Shown: piece by piece, positions 55,228 through 63,264 of the stretch | Layout: each line of letters begins with the position of its first letter | Position numbering within the stretch: position 1 is the first letter of the stretch | From: Chthonobacter rhizosphaerae | GTDB lineage: Bacteria > Pseudomonadota > Alphaproteobacteria > Rhizobiales > Pleomorphomonadaceae | Direction: 5' to 3' | Assembly (NCBI RefSeq): GCF_013839525.1 | Contig: NZ_JACDIS010000001.1 | Span: forward strand, 496,001 to 560,000 | DNA length: 64,000 nucleotides | Made by a program: the position numbers and the translations under genes | The notes under the pieces: generated by a model | What the model was told of the DNA's origin: nothing | What the model saw: only the letters and a program-made list of their open reading frames with translations | Databases searched by the model: none

Positions 55228-56424
55228 CTAGCCTGGCGTCCCGGCCGGCCCATGGTTGCGGGCCGGCGGCCGGGGACGCGCGAGGATCGACGCCAGGACG
55301 GTCTTCCCGTCCGGCGACCCCGGCGTCCTGCCGTAGAGCGCCGCGTCAAGCTCCGCGGTTTCCCGTCCGGTCACCGGCAGGCCGAGGTCCCGGCGGCGGG
55401 CGAGATACCGGTCGGCCGCCCGCCGGAGGGCGACGAGGTCCCCGGACCGTGCGGCGCGGCGCACCGCCCGGCGCGTCGGGTCGAACGGAACGAGCCGCCT
55501 CAGGATCCGCAGCGCGTCCGCCCTGCGGCGTCGGGCCTGTCCGGCGAGCGCGGCCGCGAGCCCCGCCACGAGGCCCGACCCGCAGGCGGCGGCGGCGATC
55601 CAGACCTGGTCTGCCGGCAGGCGGTCGAGGCCGCCGCGGTTTTCGCGAAAGCTCACGTAGCCGAACGGAATGGCCGGGATTTCGGCTGTCCGCAGGCGCC
55701 GGGCGGCCGTGTCGAACCAGGGGATCGTCACAGCCGGAAGCACCCCCGGCTCGCCGGTCCGGGGACGCAGGTGCCATTCCCACGTGACGGTCGTGACGGG
55801 GCCGTCCGGGGTCGGCCGGGTCTCGCGGATCTCCGGGGCGGCGAAGCTGATCAGCCAGGGCTCCCGCATGGCGGGGCGCGGCGGCAGCTGCTGGGGCAGC
55901 GCGCCCTCCGCCCGGATCGTCATGCGGCGGACCAGCGTCTCCCCGTCGCCGAGCGCGCCGGGGGGCGCCGACAGGCTGTCCTCCACCGTCAGGGCGCGCG
56001 CTGAGAGCGGCGGCGTTTCGGCCGGGAACGGCGCCACGGTCAGCGTCACCGGCTCCGCCGTCACCGGCAGGGCCTCGCGTCCGGTGGGGCCTCCGGTCAC
56101 GGTGAGCTGATGGGTCACCGGACCGATCGTCAGCCGGCCGGCCCGGCGGGGAAACACCGCGATCCGGCGCTGGAACACCCGCACGGTGCGCCCGTCGATC
56201 CGCTCCTCGGTCCAGGAGTCGCGGGAGACCTGCATCCAGTCGTACTGGTCGGAGGACGGAAAGGTGAGCTTCTCCAGGGTGATCAGGCGCGTGTACTCGC
56301 CCCGGACCGTCACCGGCACCATCTCGCCGGCCACCGGCGCGATCTCCGGCACCAGAAGACGCAGGGTCTCTGCCCGCGCGACGCCGGCCATGAGGAAGAA
56401 GGTCAGCGCGAGGCGGATCACCAT
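55228..56424 (-). CDS. BatD-like membrane-anchored periplasmic protein
   Basis: A 398-residue protein with signal peptide (M-V-I-R-L-A-L-T-F-F-L-M-A-G-V-A-R-A). Its beta-rich domains carry G-E-M-V-P-V-T-V-R-G-E-Y, F-P-R-R-A-G-R-L-T-I-G-P-V and W-E-W-H-L-R-P-R-T-G-E. One membrane helix follows near 280 (V-W-I-A-A-A-A-C-G-S-G-L-V-A-G-L-A), then a basic cytoplasmic tail. BatD proteins accompany MoxR ATPases and VWA proteins and are thought to help protein folding or cofactor insertion in the periplasm. The start overlaps the TPR gene by 7 bp. It is the last gene of the series. Confidence 0.8.
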   Translation of the reverse strand: MVIRLALTFFLMAGVARAETLRLLVPEIAPVAGEMVPVTVRGEYTRLITLEKLTFPSSDQYDWMQVSRDSWTEERIDGRTVRVFQRRIAVFPRRAGRLTIGPVTHQLTVTGGPTGREALPVTAEPVTLTVAPFPAETPPLSARALTVEDSLSAPPGALGDGETLVRRMTIRAEGALPQQLPPRPAMREPWLISFAAPEIRETRPTPDGPVTTVTWEWHLRPRTGEPGVLPAVTIPWFDTAARRLRTAEIPAIPFGYVSFRENRGGLDRLPADQVWIAAAACGSGLVAGLAAALAGQARRRRADALRILRRLVPFDPTRRAVRRAARSGDLVALRRAADRYLARRRDLGLPVTGRETAELDAALYGRTPGSPDGKTVLASILARPRPPARNHGPAGTPG

Positions 56425-57035
56425 GGGTCGCCCTCCTCCGGTCGCACGAGCCCGAGCGCGGCCCGCCGCTCGTGCTCCTTTTCCAATCGCAGGCGCAGGA
56501 ATTCGCCGGGGTCGTCCGTGATGGTCTCCAGCCAGGCGTCGGTCGCCACGAAGCCGCGCGCCTCGATCGGCTTCTTCCATTCCGGGTCCGGCGTGCTGGG
56601 CCGGCCCTCGCCGTTCGGGGCGCCGGCCCCGGACAGGCCGCCCGCCCCCGCCAGACGTCCCGGCGCGACGCTGTCGCCGCGCACCTTCGGCACCATGGCG
56701 TCGATCAGGTCCCGGACGCGCCGGGCCTCCGCGTCGGCCGGGTTGGCGAACAGCACCGCGTCCAGGTAGGCCACCGCCAGGGCATGCTCGCCCGTGGCGG
56801 CGAGCGTGAGGGCGCGGTTGAAGGTCTGTCCGCGACCGGCCTGCGCGAGGGCGGCGTCCGCCGCCTCGAAGTCGCCGGCCCGGTAGAGGGCGAGCCCCTT
56901 CGCGGCCGGATCGTCGAGCATCACCGCGGCCGCGCCCGGAGCGCCCGCCCAAAGGGTCAGGCGTCCCCAGGCGGACGGACCGCCGAGGGCCACGCAGGCG
57001 ACGCCGAGGAGCGCCATCAGGGCCGCGCGTCTCAT
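56418..57035 (-). CDS. TPR-type membrane-anchored protein of the MoxR-VWA cluster
   Basis: A 205-residue protein with an N-terminal hydrophobic segment (A-L-M-A-L-L-G-V-A-C-V-A-L-G-G). Two TPR-like helix pairs follow (A-A-K-G-L-A-L-Y-R-A-G-D-F-E-A-A-D-A-A-L-A, F-N-R-A-L-T-L-A-A-T-G-E-H-A-L-A-V-A-Y-L-D-A-V-L). The C-terminus is acidic and includes W-K-K-P-I-E-A-R-G-F-V-A-T-D-A-W-L. It fits the BatC/BatE or MxaK place in MoxR clusters. Its ATG overlaps the stop of the VWA gene (ATGA). Confidence 0.78.
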   Translation of the reverse strand: MRRAALMALLGVACVALGGPSAWGRLTLWAGAPGAAAVMLDDPAAKGLALYRAGDFEAADAALAQAGRGQTFNRALTLAATGEHALAVAYLDAVLFANPADAEARRVRDLIDAMVPKVRGDSVAPGRLAGAGGLSGAGAPNGEGRPSTPDPEWKKPIEARGFVATDAWLETITDDPGEFLRLRLEKEHERRAALGLVRPEEGDPW

Positions 57036-57916
57036 CGGCGCCTCCGGAACAGGGCGAGAAGCGGCAGGGCGGCGAACGCCGCCACCCCGGGTCCGAGATC
57101 GCGGAACCGGAGGGCCGCAAGGGACGGGTCGCGGCCGAGCGCGCCGGCCCCGGACAGGCTTTCGATCACCGGCGCCGGCGCGCGGGCCGGAGCGGCCACC
57201 GCGGCGAGCCCGGCGAGCGCCTCGGGGTCCGCCGCCCCGCCCGCCGTCCCGTCGAGTGTCAGGACCATGAGCCGGACGCCCGCGCCGGCGAGCCGGTCCG
57301 CCTCGGCGACCGTCGCGTCGTCCACGCCCCCGCCGTCAGAGATCAGCACCACGTCGGCGTCCGGGCTTGCGTCCAGCATCTGCCGCGCGAGGGCGAGGGC
57401 CGCCGCCGGCCGGCTGCCCCGGCCCGGCATGGTCTGCGGCCCGAGCACGGCAATCTGGCTTTCAAGGGTCGTCGGATCGGCCGTCGGCGCGGCGACGTCA
57501 TAGGCCTCGCCCGCGTAGAGGACGAGGCCCACCGGCCGGCCGCCGGCGGCGGACAGGATCTCGGCGGCGGCGGCCTGCGCGTCCGCGAGGGCCGGACCGG
57601 ACGCGACTGACGGCGACAGGTCCATGGCGATCAGGATGGCGCCGGTTCCGGCGAGAAGCGGCGCGTCCGGCCGTGGCACCGCCGGGCCGGCGAGGCCGGT
57701 CGCGATCAGGCCCGCGGCGGCGGTGGCGGCAAGCCCGCGGCGTTCGCCGCCGCCATGGAGATGGCCGAGCGCCCGCATGGCGGCCAGCATGGCGGGGGGC
57801 ATCACCCGCTCCCAGCCGCCCGCCGAGGGTCCGCGCCGCCACAGCCAGACGGCCGTGACCGCGAGCGCCGGCAGGGCCGCCAGCCACCAGGGCCGGAGAA
57901 GCACGAGATCGGTCAT
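57032..57916 (-). CDS. VWA-domain membrane protein 2 (BatB/MxaL-like)
   Basis: A 294-residue protein with membrane helices near 10-26 and 62-78, then a von Willebrand A domain. The metal site (MIDAS) D-L-S-P-S is at 99-103, with the partner T in D-P-T-T-L and D in V-L-I-S-D-G-G-G-V-D-D. A last helix lies near the C-terminus (A-A-F-A-A-L-P-L-L-A-L-F). It has the BatB layout. It overlaps both neighbours by ATGA. With the first VWA protein it probably forms a pair acted on by the MoxR ATPase. Confidence 0.85.
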   Translation of the reverse strand: MTDLVLLRPWWLAALPALAVTAVWLWRRGPSAGGWERVMPPAMLAAMRALGHLHGGGERRGLAATAAAGLIATGLAGPAVPRPDAPLLAGTGAILIAMDLSPSVASGPALADAQAAAAEILSAAGGRPVGLVLYAGEAYDVAAPTADPTTLESQIAVLGPQTMPGRGSRPAAALALARQMLDASPDADVVLISDGGGVDDATVAEADRLAGAGVRLMVLTLDGTAGGAADPEALAGLAAVAAPARAPAPVIESLSGAGALGRDPSLAALRFRDLGPGVAAFAALPLLALFRRRR

Positions 57917-58854
57917 GGGGCCCTCCTGACCGCGACGAGTAGAGCGAGCGCCAGGGCGGCCGCGCCCGGCCAGACCCAGAGATCGCGCCAGACCTGGGTC
58001 GGCGGGCGGCGCATGGGGTTGGGCTCCAGCCGGTCCAGCGCCTCGGCCATGGCCTCCAGGTCGTCCATGGTGCGGACCCGGAAGCTTTCGCCGCCGCCGG
58101 CCGCCGCCACGGCGCGCAGCGTCGCCGCGTCCACCGCGTCCCGCGACTGCGGCGCGCTCTCCAGATCCGCCGGGCCGAGCGCGATGGTGTGCACCCGGAT
58201 GCCGTGGCGCGCCGCGAGTTCGGCGGCGTCGGCCGCCCGCACCTTGCCGGAGGTGTCCACGCCGTCGGACAGGAGCACGACCACCTTGGACGTCGCCTCG
58301 CTCACGGTCAGCCGCTTGGCCGCGAGCCCGAGCCCGTCCGAGATGGCGGTGGACCGGCCCGAGATGCCGATCTGCGCCGTCTCGATGGCGGTGGCCACCG
58401 AGTTCACGTCGAAGGTGGGCGGCTGGGCCACATAGGCCCGGTCGCCGAAGATCACGAGGCCGATCCGGTCGCCCTTGCGCGACCGCACGAACCGGGAGGC
58501 GACCCGCTTCACCGCGTCGAGACGCATGAGCGGCTTGCCGTCGAGCACGAAGTCCTCCGCCACCATGCTGCCGGAAAGATCGAGCGCCAGGAGGATCTCC
58601 CGACCGGACGCCGTGACGAGGTCGGTCGTCGTCGCCACGCGCGGACCCGCAAGGGCGACGACGAGCGCGATCCAGGCGCCGATGAGGAGGGCCGCGCCGG
58701 CGCCGTCGTCCCGCACGCCGGCCGGCAGGGCGGCCGCGAAGGCGCCGGGCGGCACCGTGAGCGACGCCGGGGTCGCGGCCTTCGACGGCAGGAAACGCCG
58801 GACCAGGAAGGGCAGCGGCAGGAGGAGGAGCGCGAGCGGAAACGCGAGGCTCAT
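57913..58854 (-). CDS. VWA-domain membrane protein 1 (BatA/MxaC-like)
   Basis: A 313-residue protein: helices at about 3-19 and 55-70, then a VWA domain with intact MIDAS D-L-S-G-S at 92-96, V-L-L-S-D-G-V-D-T-S-G-K and the conserved G-D-R-I-G-L-V-I-F-G-D-R-A-Y-V. A C-terminal helix (W-P-G-A-A-A-L-A-L-A-L-L-V-A-V) ends the chain. The I-G-I-S-G-R-S-T-A-I-S-D-G-L-G-L segment is typical of BatA. The start overlaps the stop of the small membrane protein gene (ATGA). Confidence 0.88.
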   Translation of the reverse strand: MSLAFPLALLLLPLPFLVRRFLPSKAATPASLTVPPGAFAAALPAGVRDDGAGAALLIGAWIALVVALAGPRVATTTDLVTASGREILLALDLSGSMVAEDFVLDGKPLMRLDAVKRVASRFVRSRKGDRIGLVIFGDRAYVAQPPTFDVNSVATAIETAQIGISGRSTAISDGLGLAAKRLTVSEATSKVVVLLSDGVDTSGKVRAADAAELAARHGIRVHTIALGPADLESAPQSRDAVDAATLRAVAAAGGGESFRVRTMDDLEAMAEALDRLEPNPMRRPPTQVWRDLWVWPGAAALALALLVAVRRAP

Positions 58855-59198
58855 CGGCGGGCGCGCCTCGCGGTCAGGGCGACGCGCTCGATCTCGTCGT
58901 CCGGCAGGGCCGGTGCAGCCCCGTAGGCGGTCGGCCGCAAGGCGTCCGGCAGGTGCCCGAGGACCCGGGCGACCTCGAGCGCGCGCTCCTCCGCCGGCAG
59001 GCCCCGCGTGGCGCGGATCCGGGCGCGGCGGGACGGCGCGCGCCCGACGAAGGGCGCGAGCAGCATGGCGAGGCAGGCGCCGAGCACCAGCCCGATACCG
59101 ACGACAGCCAAGATGTCCCCGGCCTGGAGCTGCATCATCGTCGAGGGCAGCCGCCCGGCGGGCAGGGCGGCGATCAGGTCAGCCTGGGTCGGCGTCAT
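58851..59198 (-). CDS. small single-helix membrane protein of the MoxR-VWA cluster
   Basis: A 115-residue protein with one membrane helix (I-L-A-V-V-G-I-G-L-V-L-G-A-C-L-A-M-L-L) after about 28 residues, then a basic cytoplasmic part with helical pattern (L-P-A-E-E-R-A-L-E-V-A-R-V-L-G-H-L-P). In position it corresponds to the small DUF4381-type protein of BatA/B clusters; the sequence relation is uncertain. Its ATG lies 20 bp inside the end of the DUF58 gene, and its stop overlaps the VWA gene, so it is clearly part of the operon. Confidence 0.7.
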   Translation of the reverse strand: MTPTQADLIAALPAGRLPSTMMQLQAGDILAVVGIGLVLGACLAMLLAPFVGRAPSRRARIRATRGLPAEERALEVARVLGHLPDALRPTAYGAAPALPDDEIERVALTARRARR

Positions 59199-60021
59199 GG
59201 GCGATCACCTGGAGGGCGACGTTGAGGGAGCGCATCCGCCGGTCGAGCGGCGCGGGGTCGAGCGCCGTCAGCCGCGCCACGCGGCCGGACGGGCCGGAGC
59301 GGATCGGCAGCGCCGCCCCGGGCGGGGCGGTCTCGACGGGATCGAGCGGCAGGAGGACGGACACCCGCCGCCGCCGGGCGAGCCGGGCGAGCGCCGGGTC
59401 GTCCTCCGGCTCCACGCTGTCCGGCCCGGTGGCGAACAGCACCTCGGCCCCCGGCGGGGCGAGCCGCGCCGCCCGCACGAGGGCTCCGGAAAGAGCCGGG
59501 CCGCGGCCGCGACCACCGAGCGCCCGGTCGTGCAGGTCCGCCAGCATGTGGGCGATCCGCGCCATCTGGGCCGCGCCGGTGGCGAGCGGCACGCTCACGA
59601 CCCCGTGCGCGTCCACCGCCATGGCCGAAACGGCGGCGCCCCGCGCCACCGCCTGCCAGCCGCGCCGCGCCAGGGCGCGCGCGCCCCGCACGGACCGCAG
59701 GTCGGAGCGCGTGCCCCACAGCATGGCGGGCCGGAAGTCGGCGATCAGCAGCACCGTGTCGTCCCGGTCCTCGTGGAAGCTGCGGATGTGCGGCAGGCCG
59801 GTACGCGCCGTCGCCGCCGGATCGATCCGGCGGGCGTCGTCGCCCTCCACGAAGGCGCGGATCTCGCGAAGGTCCATGCCGGCCCCCTGCGGCTTGGCCG
59901 GGACGGCGCCGGGCCGCCGGGTGGCGGGCCGATGCCGGCTCCGGTCCGGGGCCGCGTCGCGCAGAGAGATGAGATCCTCCGCGCTCACGCGAAGGCCCGG
60001 CGCGTCCGGGACGGCGTTCAC
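59179..60021 (-). CDS. DUF58 protein (MxaS-like)
   Basis: A 280-residue cytoplasmic protein. I-R-S-F-H-E-D-R-D-D-T-V-L-L-I-A-D-F-R-P-A-M-L-W-G-T resembles the DUF58 motif (Y-E-E-D-R-D...D-x-S-x-S-M-x-F-G), a degenerate VWA-like fold. R-S-V-R-G-A-R-A-L-A-R-R-G-W and the later V-L-F-A-T-G-P-D-S fit the same domain. DUF58 proteins almost always follow a MoxR ATPase gene. The GTG start at 60021 overlaps the MoxR stop (GTGA); upstream extensions in this frame are shadows of the ATPase. Confidence 0.85.
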   Translation of the reverse strand: MNAVPDAPGLRVSAEDLISLRDAAPDRSRHRPATRRPGAVPAKPQGAGMDLREIRAFVEGDDARRIDPAATARTGLPHIRSFHEDRDDTVLLIADFRPAMLWGTRSDLRSVRGARALARRGWQAVARGAAVSAMAVDAHGVVSVPLATGAAQMARIAHMLADLHDRALGGRGRGPALSGALVRAARLAPPGAEVLFATGPDSVEPEDDPALARLARRRRVSVLLPLDPVETAPPGAALPIRSGPSGRVARLTALDPAPLDRRMRSLNVALQVIAHDADPG

Positions 60022-60968
60022 CACGGCTCCACCGCGGCCAGGATGTCGGCGACGAGGCTGCGGCCCGTCCGGCCTTCGCCGATCGCCGCCCAGGTGGGGA
60101 TCAGCCGGTGGGCGAGCGCGTCGGGCGCGAGCGCCGCCACGTCCTCCGGCAGGGCGTAGTCCCGCCCCTTCAGCCAGGCCCGCGCCTGGGCGGCCGCCGC
60201 CAGCGCGAGCGTGCCGCGCGGCGAGATCGCGTGCTCCACGAAAGCCGCGACCGCGCCGCCCGGCCGGGAGGCCATCACCAGGCGGACGATATAGTCCTTG
60301 AGGGCGGGCGACAGGTGCACCTCCGCCGCCTCGGCCCGCGCCCGGTGCAGGGTGTCCACCGCGAGCGGATCCGCCGCCGGCCCCGCCGGCGCCACCCGCT
60401 CCGCCGCCACCAGGTCCAGGATGGCGCGTTCCTGCTCGGCCTCGGGCAGGCCGAGGGAGAGATGGAGGAGGAAGCGGTCCATCTGGGCCTCGGGCAGCGG
60501 GAAGGTGCCCTCGTGCTCGATCGGGTTCTGGGTCGCCACCACCATGAAGGGATCGGGCAGCCGCCGGGTCACGCCGGAGGTGGTCACCTGGCTTTCCGCC
60601 ATGGCCTCCAGGAGCGCCGACTGGACCTTCGGCGGGGCGCGGTTGATCTCGTCCACCAGCACCAGGGAATGGAACAGGGGACCCGGCACGAACTCGAACG
60701 CGCCCGTCTCCGGGCGGAACACCTGCGTGCCGGTCAGGTCCGCCGGCAGCAGATCCGGCGTGCACTGGATGCGCGCATGGCTCCCCGGCAGGTAGGCCGC
60801 GAGCCGCTTCACCGCCCGGGTCTTGGCGATCCCCGGCGGCCCCTCGATCAGCACATGACCGCCGGCGAGGAGCGCGACCAGCAGGCGTTCCACCATCTCC
60901 TGGTGGCCGACGAGGCCGGCGGCGACATCGCTGCCGAGCCTCGCGATCGGATGAATCATCTCGTTCAT
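60018..60968 (-). CDS. moxR: MoxR-family AAA+ ATPase
   Basis: A 316-residue ATPase. Walker A is G-P-P-G-I-A-K-T at 43-50. The MoxR segment D-L-L-P-A-D-L-T-G follows, then Walker B L-V-L-V-D-E-I-N-R-A-P-P-K-V-Q-S-A-L-L-E-A-M and sensor region V-A-T-Q-N-P-I-E-H-E-G-T-F-P-L-P-E-A-Q-M-D-R-F. The C-terminal lid has S-P-R-G-T-L-A-L. MoxR proteins work as chaperones with VWA partners, for example in activating methanol dehydrogenase. ATG 60968 follows GGGAGA. It heads the seven-gene series and lies 99 bp after the histidine kinase gene on the same strand. Confidence 0.92.
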   Translation of the reverse strand: MNEMIHPIARLGSDVAAGLVGHQEMVERLLVALLAGGHVLIEGPPGIAKTRAVKRLAAYLPGSHARIQCTPDLLPADLTGTQVFRPETGAFEFVPGPLFHSLVLVDEINRAPPKVQSALLEAMAESQVTTSGVTRRLPDPFMVVATQNPIEHEGTFPLPEAQMDRFLLHLSLGLPEAEQERAILDLVAAERVAPAGPAADPLAVDTLHRARAEAAEVHLSPALKDYIVRLVMASRPGGAVAAFVEHAISPRGTLALAAAAQARAWLKGRDYALPEDVAALAPDALAHRLIPTWAAIGEGRTGRSLVADILAAVEPW

Positions 60969-61067
60969 GCGGGCGGTCTCCCTTCGCCCGACGAGAATGG
61001 TCCGGCGCGCCGGCACCGGACAGAGACGCCCTCCCGGGTCACCCGGGAAGATCACCCGGGCGGCGCG

Positions 61068-62396
61068 TCAGCGCGGCAGGCGGGCCGTGGCGCGCATGCC
61101 GCCTTCCTGCGGTTCCAGCGCGAAGCTGCCCCCCAGGGCGCCCACCCGCTCCTGGATGCCGAGGAGGCCGAAGCCGTCGCCAATGGGCCCGCCCGCCCGG
61201 GCGCCGCCGTCGTCCGCCACCACGAGCAGGATCTCCGGTCCGACGTCGATGGTCGCCGCGATCCGGGTCGGCGTGCCGTGCCGGACCGCGTTGGTCAGGC
61301 ATTCCTGCGCGATCCGGTAGAGACTGAGGGCGAGGTCGTCCGGCACCCGGTCGAGATCGCCCCCGAGGTCCAGGGTGAAGCGCACCCCCGGCAGGCGGCT
61401 CCGCCAGTCGGCGACCAAACGCTCGAGCGCGGGGCGAAGCCCCAGTTCGTCCAGGTCCGGCGGCCGCAGGCGCGAGAGTTCCGCCTTCAGGCTGTCCATC
61501 ATGTGGCCGGTGATCTCGGCGATCCGCTCGCCCTCGCCCGCGGTGCTCTCGCCCGACTGGGCGACGGCGGCGGCAAGCGACCGGGTGGCGGTCAGGCATT
61601 GGCCGAACTCGTCGTGCAGCTCCCGCGCCAGCGCCCGGCGTTCGCTCTCCTGCACGGTGAAGAGGCGGCGGGTCAGTTCCGTGCGCGCGTCGCGGGCCTC
61701 CTGCAGCGCCTCCGCGGTGTCGTTCAGCGCAAGGCTCAGACGGTCGAACTCTGCGACGCGCAGGCGCGGCTGGCGGGTGGAGAAGTCGCCGTGCTGCAGC
61801 CGCTCGATGCCGCGCAGGATGGTCCGGAACGGCGCGAGCAGCCGGGCGATCACGAGCCCGGTGAGGACCGCGCCGCCGACCGCCATGCCGACGGCCACGC
61901 GCATCAGGTCGCCGGCCCGCTCCCAGGCGCGCGTGGTGATCACGGTGGGGTCCGCGATCGCGGTCACCCGCCCGTCCGCGATGAAGCGCGACCGAACAGG
62001 CACGGAGATGGGACCGGGTATGAGGCCGATGTGTTCGGCGAGCCAGACGAACCAATCCGGGGCGGGCGTCTCCGACACCACGTAGGGCCCGCAGCGGCGA
62101 TGGGTGGGCTGGTCGTCCGCGCCGAACTCCACGCAGATGCCCGGGGCGATCAGCGTCCAGGCGGGAAACTGCTGCCAGTCGCGGAACACGGGCGTCGGCG
62201 CGACGCCCCCGAAGGCGAGGCCGACGAAGTCCGGCCGCGCGTCGATGGCGACCGCCACCCGCGTGGCCGTCAGGTCCGCGTCCCGACGGGCGGCGTTGGC
62301 GGTGTCCCACAGCACCCAGGCGGCGGCGGCCACGACGGTGACGAGGCCCGCCGCCAGCATCCTCACCACCAGTTGCGGCAGCAGTCCCCGGATCAT
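61068..62396 (-). CDS. sensor histidine kinase, MoxY/LapD-type N-terminus, pair 2
   Basis: A 442-residue membrane kinase. TM1 is about 10-30, the periplasmic domain 35-160 and TM2 165-186. HAMP follows at about 187-240, then HisKA_3 with His261 in A-R-E-L-H-D-E-F-G-Q-C-L. The HATPase part has N-A-V-R-H-G and D-D-G-G-A-R-A-G-G. Periplasmic cysteines at 88 and 102 mirror the pair in the kinase at 9272. ATG 62396 overlaps the regulator stop (ATGA). Unlike pair 1, the regulator gene comes first here. Its place before the MoxR cluster suggests control of that cluster, as MoxYX does for methanol oxidation in Paracoccus; the last point is inference. Confidence 0.9.
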   Translation of the reverse strand: MIRGLLPQLVVRMLAAGLVTVVAAAAWVLWDTANAARRDADLTATRVAVAIDARPDFVGLAFGGVAPTPVFRDWQQFPAWTLIAPGICVEFGADDQPTHRRCGPYVVSETPAPDWFVWLAEHIGLIPGPISVPVRSRFIADGRVTAIADPTVITTRAWERAGDLMRVAVGMAVGGAVLTGLVIARLLAPFRTILRGIERLQHGDFSTRQPRLRVAEFDRLSLALNDTAEALQEARDARTELTRRLFTVQESERRALARELHDEFGQCLTATRSLAAAVAQSGESTAGEGERIAEITGHMMDSLKAELSRLRPPDLDELGLRPALERLVADWRSRLPGVRFTLDLGGDLDRVPDDLALSLYRIAQECLTNAVRHGTPTRIAATIDVGPEILLVVADDGGARAGGPIGDGFGLLGIQERVGALGGSFALEPQEGGMRATARLPR

Positions 62397-63028
62397 GGCG
62401 CCTCGGTCAACCCCGCCCGCTGGGCCTTCAGCACCAGGTCCGCGTCGCCGGACGCGTTCAGCTTCAGGCGGATCTGCGACAGGTTGTTCTGCACCGTCTT
62501 CGACGACAGCCCGAGGCTTTCGGCGATCGACCGGCCGTTCATGCCGCGCGCCAGCATCATCAGGATCTCGCGCTCGCGGGGCGTCAGCGAGGCCACGTCG
62601 TCGCTGCCGAGGGACGTGTGCGCCACTTCCTGCGCCATGTCGGACGACAACACGCGGCGCCCGGCCATCACGATCTTGATGGCGCGGACCAGTTCCTCCG
62701 GCGGGCTGCTCTTCGACACGAAGCCCCGCGCGCCCGCCGCCATGGCGCGCTGGGCGAAGATCGCGCCCTGGTGCATGGAGACGACGATGATTCGCGCGTC
62801 GGGGTCGCGGGCGAGCATCGCCTGCACGGCCGCGAGCCCCCCGGACCCCGGCATGGAGAGGTCCATCAGCACGATGTCCGGCGCGAACGCCGCGAAGGCG
62901 TCCACCGCCGCCTCCCCGTCCCCGGCTTCGGCGACCACGGACATCCCGGGCTGCCGGCCGAGCAGGCGCCGGTATCCTTCGCGCACGATGGGGTGATCGT
63001 CGACCAGGAGAATGCGGATCAGTACCAT
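62393..63028 (-). CDS. LuxR-family (NarL type) response regulator, pair 2
   Basis: A 211-residue response regulator: D-D-H-P at 10-13, phosphoacceptor Asp56 in M-D-L-S-M-P-G-S-G-G and V-S-K-S-S. The LuxR helix-turn-helix is L-T-P-R-E-R-E-I-L-M-M-L-A-R-G...I-A-E-S-L-G-L-S-S-K-T-V-Q-N-N. Residues 6-23 are almost the same as in the regulator at 8631. ATG 63028 is chosen because the receiver begins there; the ATG at 63052 would add eight residues without homology. It is divergent from the XRE-cupin gene, with an inverted repeat between. Confidence 0.92.
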   Translation of the reverse strand: MVLIRILLVDDHPIVREGYRRLLGRQPGMSVVAEAGDGEAAVDAFAAFAPDIVLMDLSMPGSGGLAAVQAMLARDPDARIIVVSMHQGAIFAQRAMAAGARGFVSKSSPPEELVRAIKIVMAGRRVLSSDMAQEVAHTSLGSDDVASLTPREREILMMLARGMNGRSIAESLGLSSKTVQNNLSQIRLKLNASGDADLVLKAQRAGLTEAP

Positions 63029-63113
63029 GCCGGAACGATACAGGGCGCGCATGCCAGCACAACCGGGTGAATCGATGCAGGCGGAAAGGCCGCGCCGCCC
63101 CGCTCAACAATTC

Positions 63114-63147
63114 TTGTTCGCGGCGGCCATATCGCGCGCGCGAACAA
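63114..63147. promoter_or_regulatory. inverted repeat between regulator 2 and the XRE-cupin gene
   Basis: TTGTTCGCG (63114-63122), 16 bp, then CGCGAACAA (63139-63147): perfect 9-bp arms in a 236-bp divergent region. Arm spacing of about 25 bp between centres fits a dimer of either the response regulator or the XRE protein. Confidence 0.35.
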
Positions 63148-63264
63148 CAGCCTAGAACCCACCGGTCCATATCCGCGACGGATCGTGGCGATAGCCTCCC
63201 TGTCGACGGCGCGACCTCGCCGGCGCGGTCGCGCCCGGACGTCATCATTTCCAAGGAGACACAC

